The position numbers and the translations under genes are program-made. Positions 26,941-35,736 of a stretch of 64,000 nucleotides of DNA are shown here, one piece after another. The notes beneath the pieces were generated by a model that saw only the letters and a program-made list of their open reading frames with translations, was not told the origin of the DNA and did not search any database. This DNA is from JBGPGW01 sp046349515. Lineage in GTDB: Bacteria > Pseudomonadota > Alphaproteobacteria > CADEGL01. The stretch's first letter is position 1. The number at the start of each line of letters is the position of its first letter. Location: NCBI GenBank assembly GCA_046349515.1, contig JAXMCE010000014.1, positions 21,515-85,514 on the forward strand. Reading direction: 5' to 3'.

Positions 26941-28971
26941 ATGGCAGATTTGCGCAAGGACCGAAAGGATCAGCCGCGATCCGGTCGAGGCGCGCCCTCC
27001 TCAGGGCGTCCGCAAAAACCCGTCCGTGTCCGGCGCCGCTCCTGGCCAGGACGCTTTGTCCGGTTCGGGCTCGGACTGCTGTTCTGGGGCGGGATCGCTC
27101 TCGCCGCGCTCGTCGTCTATTTCGCCTACGACATGCCCGAATCGAGCCGCCTTGCCGCTGTCGATCGGCGGCCCAGCATCACGATTCTCGGGGCCGATGG
27201 TCGGGTGCTCATGTCGTATGGGGATCTCTATGGGGAACCTGTCGAGCTGCGGCAGCTCCCGGACTTTCTGCCGAAGGCGGTGCTCGCGACGGAAGATCGG
27301 CGATTCTACGAACATGGCGGGCTCGATCCGGTCGGAATCCTTCGCGCGTTCGTCGCCAATGTCCGAGCCGGCAAGGTCGTGCAGGGCGGCAGTACGATCA
27401 GCCAACAATTGGCGAAGAACCTGTTCCTCAATCCCGATCGCACGATGCGCCGCAAGGTGCAGGAGACGCTGCTCGCCCTGTGGCTCGAGCAGCGCTACAA
27501 CAAGGACCAGATTCTGACGATCTATCTTAATCGCGTGTATTTCGGCGCGGGCACCTACGGTGTCGAGGCGGCGGCGCAACGCTATTTCGGCAAGCCGGCT
27601 CGGAGTTTGAGCCTCTACGAATCGGCGATGTTGGCGGGATTGCTCAAAGCACCGTCGCGCTTCAGCCCGGCCCGGGACGGTGATCTCGCCTCGCGCCGGG
27701 CCGAGCAGGTCCTTGCCAACATGGTCGACGCGGAATTCATCACCGGTCGCCAAGCCGAATCCGCGAAGGCCGCCAAGACGAAATTCGCCATGGCGCTGTC
27801 GGGGCAAGGCGGCCGCTATTTCGGCGACTGGATCATCGATCAAGTGACGAACTTCATCGGTTATCCGGACCGTGATCTCGTCGTCGTCACGACGCTGATG
27901 CCGCGCTTGCAAAAGCAGGCCGAGGCCAAGCTCGAAGCGATCCTCGCGAGCCAGGGCGCCAATGCCGGCGTAAGCCAGGCCGCGCTGGTGTCCATGGCGC
28001 CCGACGGGGCCATCCGCGCAATGGTCGGAGGGCGCGACTACGGGGAAAGCCAGTTCAATCGGGCGACGCAGGCGTTGCGCCAGCCCGGCTCATCCTTCAA
28101 GGCTTTCGTCTATCTGGCGGGGCTCGAGGCCGGACTTGAGCCCAACGAGACGCTTGTGGATGCGCCCATCACCGTCGAAGGCTGGAGCCCGAGGAATTTC
28201 GACAATCGCTACCGCGGCGATGTCACGACCCGAGAAGCTGTGGCCCAGTCGCTCAACAGCGTCGCCGTCCGGGTGGCGGAACGCGCGGGACGCGACAACG
28301 TGATCCGTGTCGCCCGCCGGCTCGGGATCACGGCGGATCTTCGACCGAGCCCCTCGCTCGCGCTCGGAACGAGCGAGGTGACGCTTCTCGAAATGACTCA
28401 GGCCTATGCCGCCTTCGCCAATGGTGGCGAGGGCGTGTGGGCTTATGGAATCCAGGAGATCCGCGACACATCCGGGCAGGTTCTCTACCGCCGGAGCGGC
28501 AATGGGCCAGGGCGAGTGATCGCGCCGGACACACTCGAGAACATGCAGGAGTTGCTGACGGCCGTCGTGACGGACGGGACAGGTCGAGGCGCCACCATCG
28601 GCCGCCCCGCCGCCGGCAAGACTGGGACGAGCCAAGACCACCGCGATGCGTGGTTCATCGGCTTCACCGCGGAGCTCGTCACCGGAGTTTGGCTCGGCAA
28701 CGATGACGGCACGCCCATGCGCGCGATCACGGGAGGCCAGCTGCCCGCGCGGATCTGGCACGACTACATGATGGCGGCTCTCGAAGGCATTCCGCCGCAA
28801 CCCTTGCGCGCGGCAGCGCCCCTGGCCGAGCCATCCGAATCCTCGACGCATGAGCGCGGAACGCAAGGTGCGAACGCCGGCTCCGGCCGCCAGAGCGCCA
28901 GCTCCTCCCCGTTCAACATTCTGCTTGGCCGCAGCCCGCCCGAGCTTCCGGAGAAGGCGCTCAACCGCTGA
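26941..28971 (+). CDS. mrcA: class A penicillin-binding protein 1A (transglycosylase/transpeptidase)
   Basis: A 676-residue bifunctional peptidoglycan synthase. A basic cytoplasmic tail (1-38) is followed by a membrane anchor (about 41-62), a GT51 transglycosylase with EDRRFYEHGGLDPVGI and GGSTISQQLAKNL, and a transpeptidase with catalytic Ser in GSSFKAFVY, SLN and KTGTSQ. The C-terminus is a low-complexity Ser/Pro-rich tail. It is on the same strand as gyrB but 208 bases away. Exact paralogue assignment (PbpC, MrcA or another 1A) cannot be made by eye. Confidence 0.92.
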   Translation: MADLRKDRKDQPRSGRGAPSSGRPQKPVRVRRRSWPGRFVRFGLGLLFWGGIALAALVVYFAYDMPESSRLAAVDRRPSITILGADGRVLMSYGDLYGEPVELRQLPDFLPKAVLATEDRRFYEHGGLDPVGILRAFVANVRAGKVVQGGSTISQQLAKNLFLNPDRTMRRKVQETLLALWLEQRYNKDQILTIYLNRVYFGAGTYGVEAAAQRYFGKPARSLSLYESAMLAGLLKAPSRFSPARDGDLASRRAEQVLANMVDAEFITGRQAESAKAAKTKFAMALSGQGGRYFGDWIIDQVTNFIGYPDRDLVVVTTLMPRLQKQAEAKLEAILASQGANAGVSQAALVSMAPDGAIRAMVGGRDYGESQFNRATQALRQPGSSFKAFVYLAGLEAGLEPNETLVDAPITVEGWSPRNFDNRYRGDVTTREAVAQSLNSVAVRVAERAGRDNVIRVARRLGITADLRPSPSLALGTSEVTLLEMTQAYAAFANGGEGVWAYGIQEIRDTSGQVLYRRSGNGPGRVIAPDTLENMQELLTAVVTDGTGRGATIGRPAAGKTGTSQDHRDAWFIGFTAELVTGVWLGNDDGTPMRAITGGQLPARIWHDYMMAALEGIPPQPLRAAAPLAEPSESSTHERGTQGANAGSGRQSASSSPFNILLGRSPPELPEKALNR

Positions 28972-29033
28972 CGGCGCGTGGAACGGCGATCACGCCTCAT
29001 TCGCGAGAGCGAAAAGCCCCTCGCCGAGCGAAC

Positions 29034-30086
29034 TCAGCGTCGACCTTGCGCCCGCCTTTGTTCACTCGCGAGGAGTTTCTCTTTCCGCTTCAGGCCCCAG
29101 GCATAGCCGCCGAGGGCGCCGTCTTGGCGGATCGCGCGGTGGCACGGCACGATGAGGGCCACGGGATTGGCCGCGCAGGCGCTTCCGACGGCGCGGACAG
29201 CGCGGGGTGCGCCGATCGCTCGCGCGATGTCCTTGTAACTTCGAGTCTCACCAGCCGGGATGGCGCGAAGGGCCTCCCATACCTTTCGCTGAAATGCGGT
29301 CGCGCGGACGTCGACCGGCAAATCGGGCGCGACATGGCGTCCAGCGAGGTAGGCGTTGAGCGGTCGGACATAGGCGTCGAGGGCCTTGTCGTCGCGCTTG
29401 AGATTGGCGGCCGGATACTCCTGCTTCAGCGCTGAGAGAAGCGCCCCGTCACGGTCGCCGAGCGCCACATAGGCGACACCGCGCGCCGTTGCCGCCACGA
29501 GAAGACGGCCGAGGGGCGATGGCACGATCGTATACGCGATGTCTGCGCCCAAGCCGCCTTTCCGATAGGTGCCGGGAGTCATGCCAAGCTGTGCACCGGC
29601 CCGCTCATAGAGCCGGCTCGATGACCCGTAGCCGACCTCATAGAGAGCGCCGGCGATCGAATCGCCTCCCTTGAGGCGCGCCTTGAGGCGGGCCACGCGG
29701 CGGGTGTCGGCATAGGCGCGCGGACTAATTCCGACGATTCGCTTGAAGGTCCGTTGCACGTGGAACGGACTTTGGCCGAGTGCTGCGCCAAGTTCGGCGA
29801 GACTCGGTGGGCCATCGAGGCGATTGTCGATATAGGCACAGGCGCGTTTGACGAGATCCTGCGCCGGATCTGCGTCGACGGCGGTGTCGGGACGGCAGCG
29901 TCGGCAGGCCCGGAAGCCGTTTCGCGCTGCGGTCTGCGGCTTGTCGAAGAAGAGGACGTGCCGGCGTTGGGGTCGCCGGCTCGGGCAGGACGGCCGGCAG
30001 TAGATTCCAGTCGATCGGACTGCGTAGACAAATCCGACGTCGCGCTTTCGGCCCATGACCGCATCCCAGCGTTCATCGTCGCTCAT
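29034..30086 (-). CDS. ada: bifunctional Ada: DNA repair methyltransferase and transcription regulator
   Basis: A 350-residue Ada with the three usual parts. The N-terminal zinc domain has STGIYCRPSCPSR (Cys30, the methyl-phosphotriester acceptor) and CRRC. An AraC-type helix-turn-helix follows, with QSPFHVQRTFKRIVGISPRAY. The C-terminal O6-alkylguanine methyltransferase has acceptor Cys in IVPCHRAIR. It removes alkyl damage and activates its own regulon. ATG 30086 (MSDDERWDAV) is preferred over a start at 30119. Confidence 0.93.
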   Translation of the reverse strand: MSDDERWDAVMGRKRDVGFVYAVRSTGIYCRPSCPSRRPQRRHVLFFDKPQTAARNGFRACRRCRPDTAVDADPAQDLVKRACAYIDNRLDGPPSLAELGAALGQSPFHVQRTFKRIVGISPRAYADTRRVARLKARLKGGDSIAGALYEVGYGSSSRLYERAGAQLGMTPGTYRKGGLGADIAYTIVPSPLGRLLVAATARGVAYVALGDRDGALLSALKQEYPAANLKRDDKALDAYVRPLNAYLAGRHVAPDLPVDVRATAFQRKVWEALRAIPAGETRSYKDIARAIGAPRAVRAVGSACAANPVALIVPCHRAIRQDGALGGYAWGLKRKEKLLASEQRRAQGRR

Positions 30087-30176
30087 CGGTGGCGTCCTCT
30101 GTCTCGTTGCATGTCGCACGAGTCCTACCGACGTCTGTGCCGCCGCTCTATCCGAAGCTTGCGTTGAAATCCGATT

Positions 30177-30884
30177 TTAGCCGTAGCGGTGGAGCCGCGC
30201 CCCCTCCTGACGCAGCCATGCGCGGCATCCTTCGGCATCCTTCGTCAGCTCGCCCACGAGGGCCCAAAAACGCGGACCGTGGTTGTGATGGCGGAGATGG
30301 GCCACTTCATGTGCCACGACATAATCGAGCACAGGCTCCGGCGCCATGATGAGCCGCCAGCAGAACGACAGCCGGCCCGAGGACGAACAACTGCCCCACA
30401 GGCTGCTTGTATCGCGGACGACGACGGGGGGCACCGACCGGTCGAGGATCGCTGATTTGGCCCGCACACGCACGCGGATTTCCGCGGCCGCTTCCTCTCG
30501 CAGCCAGAGGGAGAGGCGTGCCGCGAGGCCATTCTCCGGCCCCCCGACGTGGATTTCGCGGCGCCGTCGCCAGACGAGAGGGAGAGCCTCCGGCCGATGG
30601 AGGATGCGGCAGCTTTCGCCCAAGATTGGGACGATGGCGCCGTCCGCGAACGGCGTGCGCGCGGGCATGTCGCCGAGACGCCGTTCCAGCCAGGGTTTCT
30701 TGCTTTCGGCGAACCGCAGGCCCTCGGTGAGGCTGACCCAGCGAGGCAAGGTGAGATCGACACCGTCCGCCGCCGCATCGATGCGAAGCGTCATGCGGCG
30801 CGCGCGCGCCAGCCTCCGAATTCGAAGCGGCACCTCGCGGTCGCCAATCACGAGACAATCAGGCCGCGTGGCCCGCCGGGGCAT
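30177..30884 (-). CDS. YgjP/DUF45-type zinc metallopeptidase family protein
   Basis: A 235-residue protein with the M48-like DUF45 fold. Basic N-terminal segment VPLRIRRLARARRMTLRID, the SLWGSCSSSGRLSFCWRL block typical of WLM/SprT-like families, and the zinc motif HEVAHLRHHNHGPRFW near the C-terminus are all visible. The exact substrate is unknown. ATG 30884 is chosen because the longer upstream frame overlaps the aldolase gene and reads as shadow. It lies 11 bases after the stop of the DapA-family gene. Confidence 0.85.
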   Translation of the reverse strand: MPRRATRPDCLVIGDREVPLRIRRLARARRMTLRIDAAADGVDLTLPRWVSLTEGLRFAESKKPWLERRLGDMPARTPFADGAIVPILGESCRILHRPEALPLVWRRRREIHVGGPENGLAARLSLWLREEAAAEIRVRVRAKSAILDRSVPPVVVRDTSSLWGSCSSSGRLSFCWRLIMAPEPVLDYVVAHEVAHLRHHNHGPRFWALVGELTKDAEGCRAWLRQEGARLHRYG

Positions 30885-30895
30885 CGATCGGCCGC

Positions 30896-31813
30896 TCAGG
30901 CCGCCTTCGCCGGCTTGAAGGCCACGGCATCCAGCTTCGCGTAGAGATCGCGCACTTGGGCATCCGACAGCCGATTCAAGGGCGGACGGATGTTGAGCCA
31001 TCCGGGCTTCTTCTGGTGATCGGCCAAGACGCGCTTCAAGGCGGCGATCGCCGGGAACCCTTCCAGGATGTCCCTCACGGCGATGAGATCCTCCTGCAGC
31101 TTGTCGGCCTGCGGGCTCTGCCAACCCGCAAAGACGCGCGCCGCCATGGGCGCCGTCACATTGGTCGTGGCACTGATGCAGCCGACGGCTCCCGCACGCA
31201 GGCCCGCGAGCAGGAATCGCTCGCTGCCCGGGAAAACGCGGAACCCAGGAAAGCGCCGGCACATGGCCTCCATGTTGGGCCAATTGCCCGAGCTGTCCTT
31301 GATGCCGACGACCGTCTTCGGATAGGCCGAGATGAGCCGGCCGATGAGGTCGAGACTGAGATCGAGCCCAGTCATCTGGGGGAACTGGTAAATGTAGAGG
31401 GCAAGGCGCGAATCGCCGACCCGTTCAATCACTTCGGCATAGGCGGCGAACAGGCCGTCATCGCTCACTTTCTTGTAGTAGAAGGGCGGCAGCACCAGGA
31501 CGCTCGATCCGCCAGAGGCAAGGACATGCTTCGTCAGGCGCACGGTGTCCGGAAACGCGCAGCAGCCGGTGCCCACGATCACCTTCTCCATGGGGATGCC
31601 GGACCGCGCCAGCGCATCAATGATCGTCAGGCGTTCCTCGACGGAGAATGAGTTGGCTTCTCCCGTGGTGCCGAGCGGCGCGAGCCCGTCACAGCCATTG
31701 GCCAGGAGCCACTTGTAGTGGCGCACCAGGGCCTCGAGATCGGGGCTCAAATCGTCCTTGAGCGGCGTCAACGCCGCCGCGAAGACGCCGTGCGGTCCCT
31801 TGCGATCGGTCAT
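30896..31813 (-). CDS. dihydrodipicolinate synthase/N-acetylneuraminate lyase family aldolase
   Basis: A 305-residue class I aldolase of the DapA superfamily. The carboxylate-binding GTTGEANS (about 48-55), Tyr142 in IYQFP and the Schiff-base Lys172 in GIKDSSGNW are all present. Its Tyr motif differs from the YNVPxRT of housekeeping DapA, so it is probably a paralogue on another keto-acid, perhaps a sugar acid or 2-keto-3-deoxy sugar. AGTTTTGG precedes the ATG. It lies upstream of the metallopeptidase on the same strand. Confidence 0.85.
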   Translation of the reverse strand: MTDRKGPHGVFAAALTPLKDDLSPDLEALVRHYKWLLANGCDGLAPLGTTGEANSFSVEERLTIIDALARSGIPMEKVIVGTGCCAFPDTVRLTKHVLASGGSSVLVLPPFYYKKVSDDGLFAAYAEVIERVGDSRLALYIYQFPQMTGLDLSLDLIGRLISAYPKTVVGIKDSSGNWPNMEAMCRRFPGFRVFPGSERFLLAGLRAGAVGCISATTNVTAPMAARVFAGWQSPQADKLQEDLIAVRDILEGFPAIAALKRVLADHQKKPGWLNIRPPLNRLSDAQVRDLYAKLDAVAFKPAKAA

Positions 31814-31868
31814 CCAAAACTCCTGGTTTCGCTGGCTCCGGTCATTTGAAACGCGCGCATGGAAGCGG

Positions 31869-33200
31869 TCAAGAGTCCGCCCGGTCGATGAGGTGGGCGA
31901 AGGACCCGACGACGCGCCCTTGGGCTGATCCCATGGGTGCGAGGGCCGCGCCTTTCGCGTCCCAGGCCTCGAACAACCGTCGATCCGGCTCGGCGGGTTT
32001 CGCAGCGGCATAGTGGAATTCATGTCCCCGGAACTGCTGCCCTGCCTGGCCAAGGGGGCCTGCGGCCATGAGGCGCAGGCGCCGATAGCCGAGATGAAGG
32101 CGAGGCTCGGCGAAACTTGTCTCGACCGGGAGAAGGCCGGCCATGGCGTGGCGTACACCCTGGCCGTCGATGAGCCCTCGGCCGAGCACCATGTACCCGC
32201 CGCACTCGCCGACGATGGAGGCGCCTCGATCGGCGGCCTCCTTGAGGCCTCCGAGGAATCGGGCGCTGGCCGCGAGCTGTCCGGCGTGGAGTTCGGGGTA
32301 ACCGCCGGGCAGGAAAATCGCATCGGCCGAGGATGGCGGCGGTTCGTCCGCAAGCGGCGAGAAAAAACTCACCTCTGCGCCCGCGCCGCGCCATCCGGCG
32401 ATCGTCAACGGATAGACAAAGCTGAAGGCAACATCGGACGCGATCGCAATATGTTGGCCGATCGGCGTGAGGGGCGGCCTCGAATCGATCCGATGCGGCT
32501 CGATCGATGCAGCGATTCCGAGAATTCGCTCAATGTCGACGGTGCGTGCCAGGTGGTCGGCAGCGCGTTCGAGGAATGCCTCAAGCGCAGCGTGCTCGCT
32601 TGCTTGGACGAGGCCCAAATGGCGCTCAGGAAGTGCCAAGTCGCGATGGCGGAAAACGGCACCGAGGACGGGAGGCGCGGGACAGCAGGAAGCGATCGCG
32701 TCACGAAGGAGCGCCTCGTGGCCAGGGCCGCCGACCTTGTTCAGAATGACCCCGGCGATCCTGACATCCTCCCGGTATCGCGCGAATCCTTCGATGGTCG
32801 CCGCGGCTGATGCTCCTTGGCCCTCGACATCCACGACGAGGATGATGGGCCAGCCGAAATGCGCAGCCAAATCCGCGGTAGAGGCGGTGCCCGATCGTCG
32901 CTGCCCGAGAGGCGCGCCATCGAACAGGCCCATGACGCCCTCAATCACGACAAGGTCGGAATCCCGGCTCGCATCGCCGAAGGCGCCATGAAGCGTGTCC
33001 GGCCGCATCGCCCAGCCGTCGAGATTGAGACACGGGCGGCCACTGGCGGCGGCGTGGAAGGCCGGATCGATATAGTCCGGTCCGACCTTGCAGGATGACA
33101 CGGCAACGCCGCGGCGTTTCAACAAGCGCAGAAGCGCGAGCGTGATCGCGGTCTTGCCGCTGCCGGAAGCGGGCGCGCCAATGACGAAGGCGGAAGTCAC
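31869..33200 (-). CDS. cobB: cobyrinate a,c-diamide synthase
   Basis: A 443-residue CobB/CbiA that amidates the a and c side chains of (hydrogeno)cobyrinate using glutamine and ATP. N-terminal P-loop GAPASGSGKTAITL, the VIEGVMGLFDG segment, and a C-terminal glutaminase-like domain with catalytic Cys in VGECGGYMVLG, SFAEPRLHLGYR and GHEFHY are visible. The start is GTG 33200. It is separated from the other B12 genes by sco1 and a lipoprotein gene. A short open frame that ends four bases into it is discussed among the findings. Confidence 0.94.
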   Translation of the reverse strand: MTSAFVIGAPASGSGKTAITLALLRLLKRRGVAVSSCKVGPDYIDPAFHAAASGRPCLNLDGWAMRPDTLHGAFGDASRDSDLVVIEGVMGLFDGAPLGQRRSGTASTADLAAHFGWPIILVVDVEGQGASAAATIEGFARYREDVRIAGVILNKVGGPGHEALLRDAIASCCPAPPVLGAVFRHRDLALPERHLGLVQASEHAALEAFLERAADHLARTVDIERILGIAASIEPHRIDSRPPLTPIGQHIAIASDVAFSFVYPLTIAGWRGAGAEVSFFSPLADEPPPSSADAIFLPGGYPELHAGQLAASARFLGGLKEAADRGASIVGECGGYMVLGRGLIDGQGVRHAMAGLLPVETSFAEPRLHLGYRRLRLMAAGPLGQAGQQFRGHEFHYAAAKPAEPDRRLFEAWDAKGAALAPMGSAQGRVVGSFAHLIDRADS

Positions 33201-33325
33201 GTGACGGCCCTCGCCTCGCCAGCGCCGATGGCCGCGCCCGTCGCCGCGGAGACACCGATGGGGGTGGTCATGAGGTCCGAGGCGTGGTGTCCCTTGGTCA
33301 TGCCGAATCGCGCGACGATGGACCC

Positions 33326-33976
33326 TCAGAGGAATTTGCGAATGCCGTCGGCCAATTGGTCCGGTGGCGCGTTGCCAGGAAAATGCGTGAGGTACTGTCC
33401 GTCACGCCCCATCAGATAGATGAACGAACTGTGGTCGACGAGATAGTCGTCATGTCCGGACTCGGTGGAATTGGCAGGCTTCTGCGGGTCGTTCGCCTTC
33501 GCGTAGAAAATGCGATAGGCCTTGGCGACATTGGCGATCGCCGATTCGTCTCCCGTCAGCGCCGTAAGGCGCGGACTGAAATTCTCGAGGTAACTCTTCA
33601 GATGATCCGGCGTATCGCGCGCGGGGTCGACCGTGATGAAAATCGGTGCAACCGTGGCTCCTTTCTCACCGAGGGCATCGATGGCATCGGACATCGTCTG
33701 CAGGGCGAGGGGGCACGCATCGGGGCAATGCGTATAGCCGAAATAGATCAGCATGAGATGTCCGCGAAAATCGGCATCGGTCCGCGTTGCGCCGGTCTGA
33801 TCGATAAGGGAAAACGGCCCTCCGACGAGCGCCCGGCCGGACCGCCCCTCGGTGGTCCATCGGTCGTGTTGCTCGAAGGAAGTAAGTGCGTAGTAAAGAC
33901 CGCCCGCAAGGAAGGCGGCCGCGACACCTGCAACGATGATCGCGTTCTTTCGGCTGATCCGACCCTTCGGTCCCAT
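33326..33976 (-). CDS. SCO1/SenC family thioredoxin-fold copper chaperone
   Basis: A 216-residue membrane-anchored protein: one helix at about 11-31, then a thioredoxin-fold domain in the periplasm. Cu-binding CxxxC is Cys84/Cys88 in THCPDACPL, and the distal His lies in DHSSFIYL. These insert copper into the CuA site of cytochrome c oxidase. ATG 33976 is two bases downstream of the lipoprotein stop, so the two genes should be cotranscribed. It sits between cobB and cobA with no known role in cobalamin synthesis. Confidence 0.9.
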   Translation of the reverse strand: MGPKGRISRKNAIIVAGVAAAFLAGGLYYALTSFEQHDRWTTEGRSGRALVGGPFSLIDQTGATRTDADFRGHLMLIYFGYTHCPDACPLALQTMSDAIDALGEKGATVAPIFITVDPARDTPDHLKSYLENFSPRLTALTGDESAIANVAKAYRIFYAKANDPQKPANSTESGHDDYLVDHSSFIYLMGRDGQYLTHFPGNAPPDQLADGIRKFL

Positions 33977-33978
33977 CG

Positions 33979-34281
33979 CTATTTAAGAGAGGATTCCGGA
34001 ACCTGGCCGAATCCACGCCCCGACATGCACAGTCGATAGACGCCGCTCCGATTCATGATGCTGTATCGGCTGGTCGGCGACATATCCATGTTTTCGTTGT
34101 TGAGCCAGTCATATTGGGTCGATTCGCGCGCGCAAGATTTCTGGGCCGACTTGACCTCGGCTTCCGTGGCGCCTTCCTTGGTCCAGATGCCCCGCTCACC
34201 GCAGCCCATGAGGGCAAGCACGACGATCGAAGCGGCAAGACCTCGGTGGCAAGTAGCCAGAACGGACGAGTTGCGCTGCAT
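33979..34281 (-). CDS. small lipoprotein, function unknown
   Basis: A 100-residue protein with a lipobox LALMGC near residue 28, preceded by a hydrophobic core (ASIVVLALM), so it should be cleaved and lipidated at the Cys and held in the envelope. ATG 34281 (MQRNSSV...) is preferred over 34323, which would leave a poor signal peptide. The mature part is short, with three Cys beyond the lipid one (QKSCARES and YRLCMSG), so a disulfide or metal site is possible. I recognise no family. It precedes sco1 by two bases, hinting at an envelope redox or copper role. Confidence 0.7.
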   Translation of the reverse strand: MQRNSSVLATCHRGLAASIVVLALMGCGERGIWTKEGATEAEVKSAQKSCARESTQYDWLNNENMDMSPTSRYSIMNRSGVYRLCMSGRGFGQVPESSLK

Positions 34282-34350
34282 GACGGTTGCTTGTCTGGAT
34301 GGGTGGCAAGGGTGCGGTGCCAAGGCGGCACGAGGCCCGATTTCCTCAAT

Positions 34351-34374
34351 GAAACATAGGCCCTACGGCCTATG
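34351..34374 (-). terminator. hairpin terminator of cobA
   Basis: CATAGGCC (34374-34367), loop GTAG, GGCCTATG (34362-34355) on the minus strand, then TTT. It begins 10 bases after the cobA stop. The T-run is short, so strength is moderate. Confidence 0.6.
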
Positions 34375-34384
34375 GGTTCAAGGC

Positions 34385-35227
34385 TTAGAGGCCCTCCACG
34401 GCCTTTGGCGGGCGCCGCGCACCGAGGGGGTCGGGATCGAGCGTTCGGCCTTCGAGCGCACCAAGCCAGTCAAGGCCGTTCCTGAGGCGCACGACCTCTC
34501 CGACCACGAAGATGGCTGGCGGGCTGACAATCGTCGCAACGTCTGCCGCCTGCGCCAAAGTCGTCTCCACCACGTGCTGCTCCGGGGTCGCCGCCTTGCT
34601 CACGAATGCGGCGGGTTCCGAGGGCGCACGCCCCGCGCCGATGAGCCGGGCCGTGATGTCCCGGATGTGCTTGAGCGGCATGTACACGGCGATGACGGGC
34701 GATGCGCGCGCGATCGCAGTCCAGTCGAGTTGGCTCGGCGCGTCTCCGCCGGCCACGTGTCCGGTGACGAACGTCACCGCGGAGTTCGTCTCGCGATGGG
34801 TGAGAGGGATGCCCGCATAAGCCAGGCCGCCGAGTCCGGCGCTGATCCCGGGCACGAGCCTGAACGGGACGTTGGCCTCGACGAGCGCCAGGGCTTCCTC
34901 GGTGCCGCGCCCGAAGAGTAGCGGGTCGCCGCCCTTGAGTCGGAGGACGCGGTTGCCTTCGCGTGCCAATTCGATGAGCCGCCGAGAGATGTCGCGCTGG
35001 GTCGGGGAAGGTTTGCCGCCGCGCTTTCCGGCATAGACGCGCGTCGTGGCCGCGGGCGCCAGGGCGATGGTGCGGGGATCGACCAGGGCGTCGTACACGA
35101 CGACATCGGCTGTGCGAAGCGCATGGAGCGCGAGCAGCGTGAGAAGCGCGGGATCGCCTGGGCCGGCGCCTACCAGCCACACCCAGCCAGGCTCGAAGGT
35201 CGGCAGCTCGGGCTCGATTGGTTGCAT
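34385..35227 (-). CDS. cobA: uroporphyrinogen-III C-methyltransferase (SUMT)
   Basis: A 280-residue CobA-type SUMT that methylates uroporphyrinogen III at C2 and C7 to precorrin-2, the branch from heme to corrin and siroheme. SAM/substrate motifs: VGAGPGDPALLTL at about 19-31, YAGKRGG, GGDPLLFGRGTEEA, PGISAGLGGLAYAGIPLTHRE and the GHVAG loop. It lacks CysG oxidase/chelatase domains. It is not in the main operon: EthD is 81 bases upstream on the same strand, and a hairpin terminator follows. Confidence 0.94.
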   Translation of the reverse strand: MQPIEPELPTFEPGWVWLVGAGPGDPALLTLLALHALRTADVVVYDALVDPRTIALAPAATTRVYAGKRGGKPSPTQRDISRRLIELAREGNRVLRLKGGDPLLFGRGTEEALALVEANVPFRLVPGISAGLGGLAYAGIPLTHRETNSAVTFVTGHVAGGDAPSQLDWTAIARASPVIAVYMPLKHIRDITARLIGAGRAPSEPAAFVSKAATPEQHVVETTLAQAADVATIVSPPAIFVVGEVVRLRNGLDWLGALEGRTLDPDPLGARRPPKAVEGL

Positions 35228-35308
35228 CGGGGGCGAGATTAGCGCGGCGCCGGTTGCTTGCCCAGAAACCGGCGATTCCGCGTCGCCTCATTATTATCTT
35301 GGCCGTCG

Positions 35309-35629
35309 TCAGCGCACTTGCCGCTCGTCGACGACCGACCATGTCGTCCGCGCCAGGTCAACGAATTGTGCGAGGTCATCAGTGGCGGCTTCGCCTTCCG
35401 GGGATGCCCAGGCCGCTTCCATGGCGGCGCTATCGCCAAAATAAAGTTCCACCACCGCATCCCATGCGGGCACCGCGCGGCGGGGATCCGCGGCTGGCAT
35501 ATTTTGCACGTATCGGCAGAGGCCCGGCAGTCGCTCGGCCAAGGGGCCGTGGACGTCGCGAAGATACGCGCGAAACGCCTCTCGATCGAGGTCGGCTCGT
35601 CGGTACAGCACCACCAGGAACTTCAGCAT
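35309..35629 (-). CDS. EthD-domain (dimeric alpha-beta barrel) protein
   Basis: A 106-residue protein of the EthD fold, beginning MLKFLVVLYRRADLDREAFRAYLRDVHGPLAERLPGL; a WDAVVELYFGDSAAMEAAW segment and the ATDDLAQFVDL end follow. Members are small stress-linked or ring-cleaving barrels, usually of unknown substrate; some relatives bind heme. ATG 35629 is chosen over the extra 13 codons upstream. It sits between cobA (same strand, 81 bases downstream) and the divergent cbiD, so a B12 or tetrapyrrole role is possible but unproven. Confidence 0.75.
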   Translation of the reverse strand: MLKFLVVLYRRADLDREAFRAYLRDVHGPLAERLPGLCRYVQNMPAADPRRAVPAWDAVVELYFGDSAAMEAAWASPEGEAATDDLAQFVDLARTTWSVVDERQVR

Positions 35630-35736
35630 GGAGCACCCGTTCCTTTTACCCGTGCGGTAGCGTAGCACGACAATCCCGCGCTTCGAGAAGGCCGAACGCC
35701 TAGCCGCCGGGCGCGGCCCAACGCTAGACTTGCGCC

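Noticed and set aside
30885..31283. N-terminal extension of the DUF45 metallopeptidase frame
   Set aside because: It overlaps the DapA-family gene in another frame and lacks family similarity.
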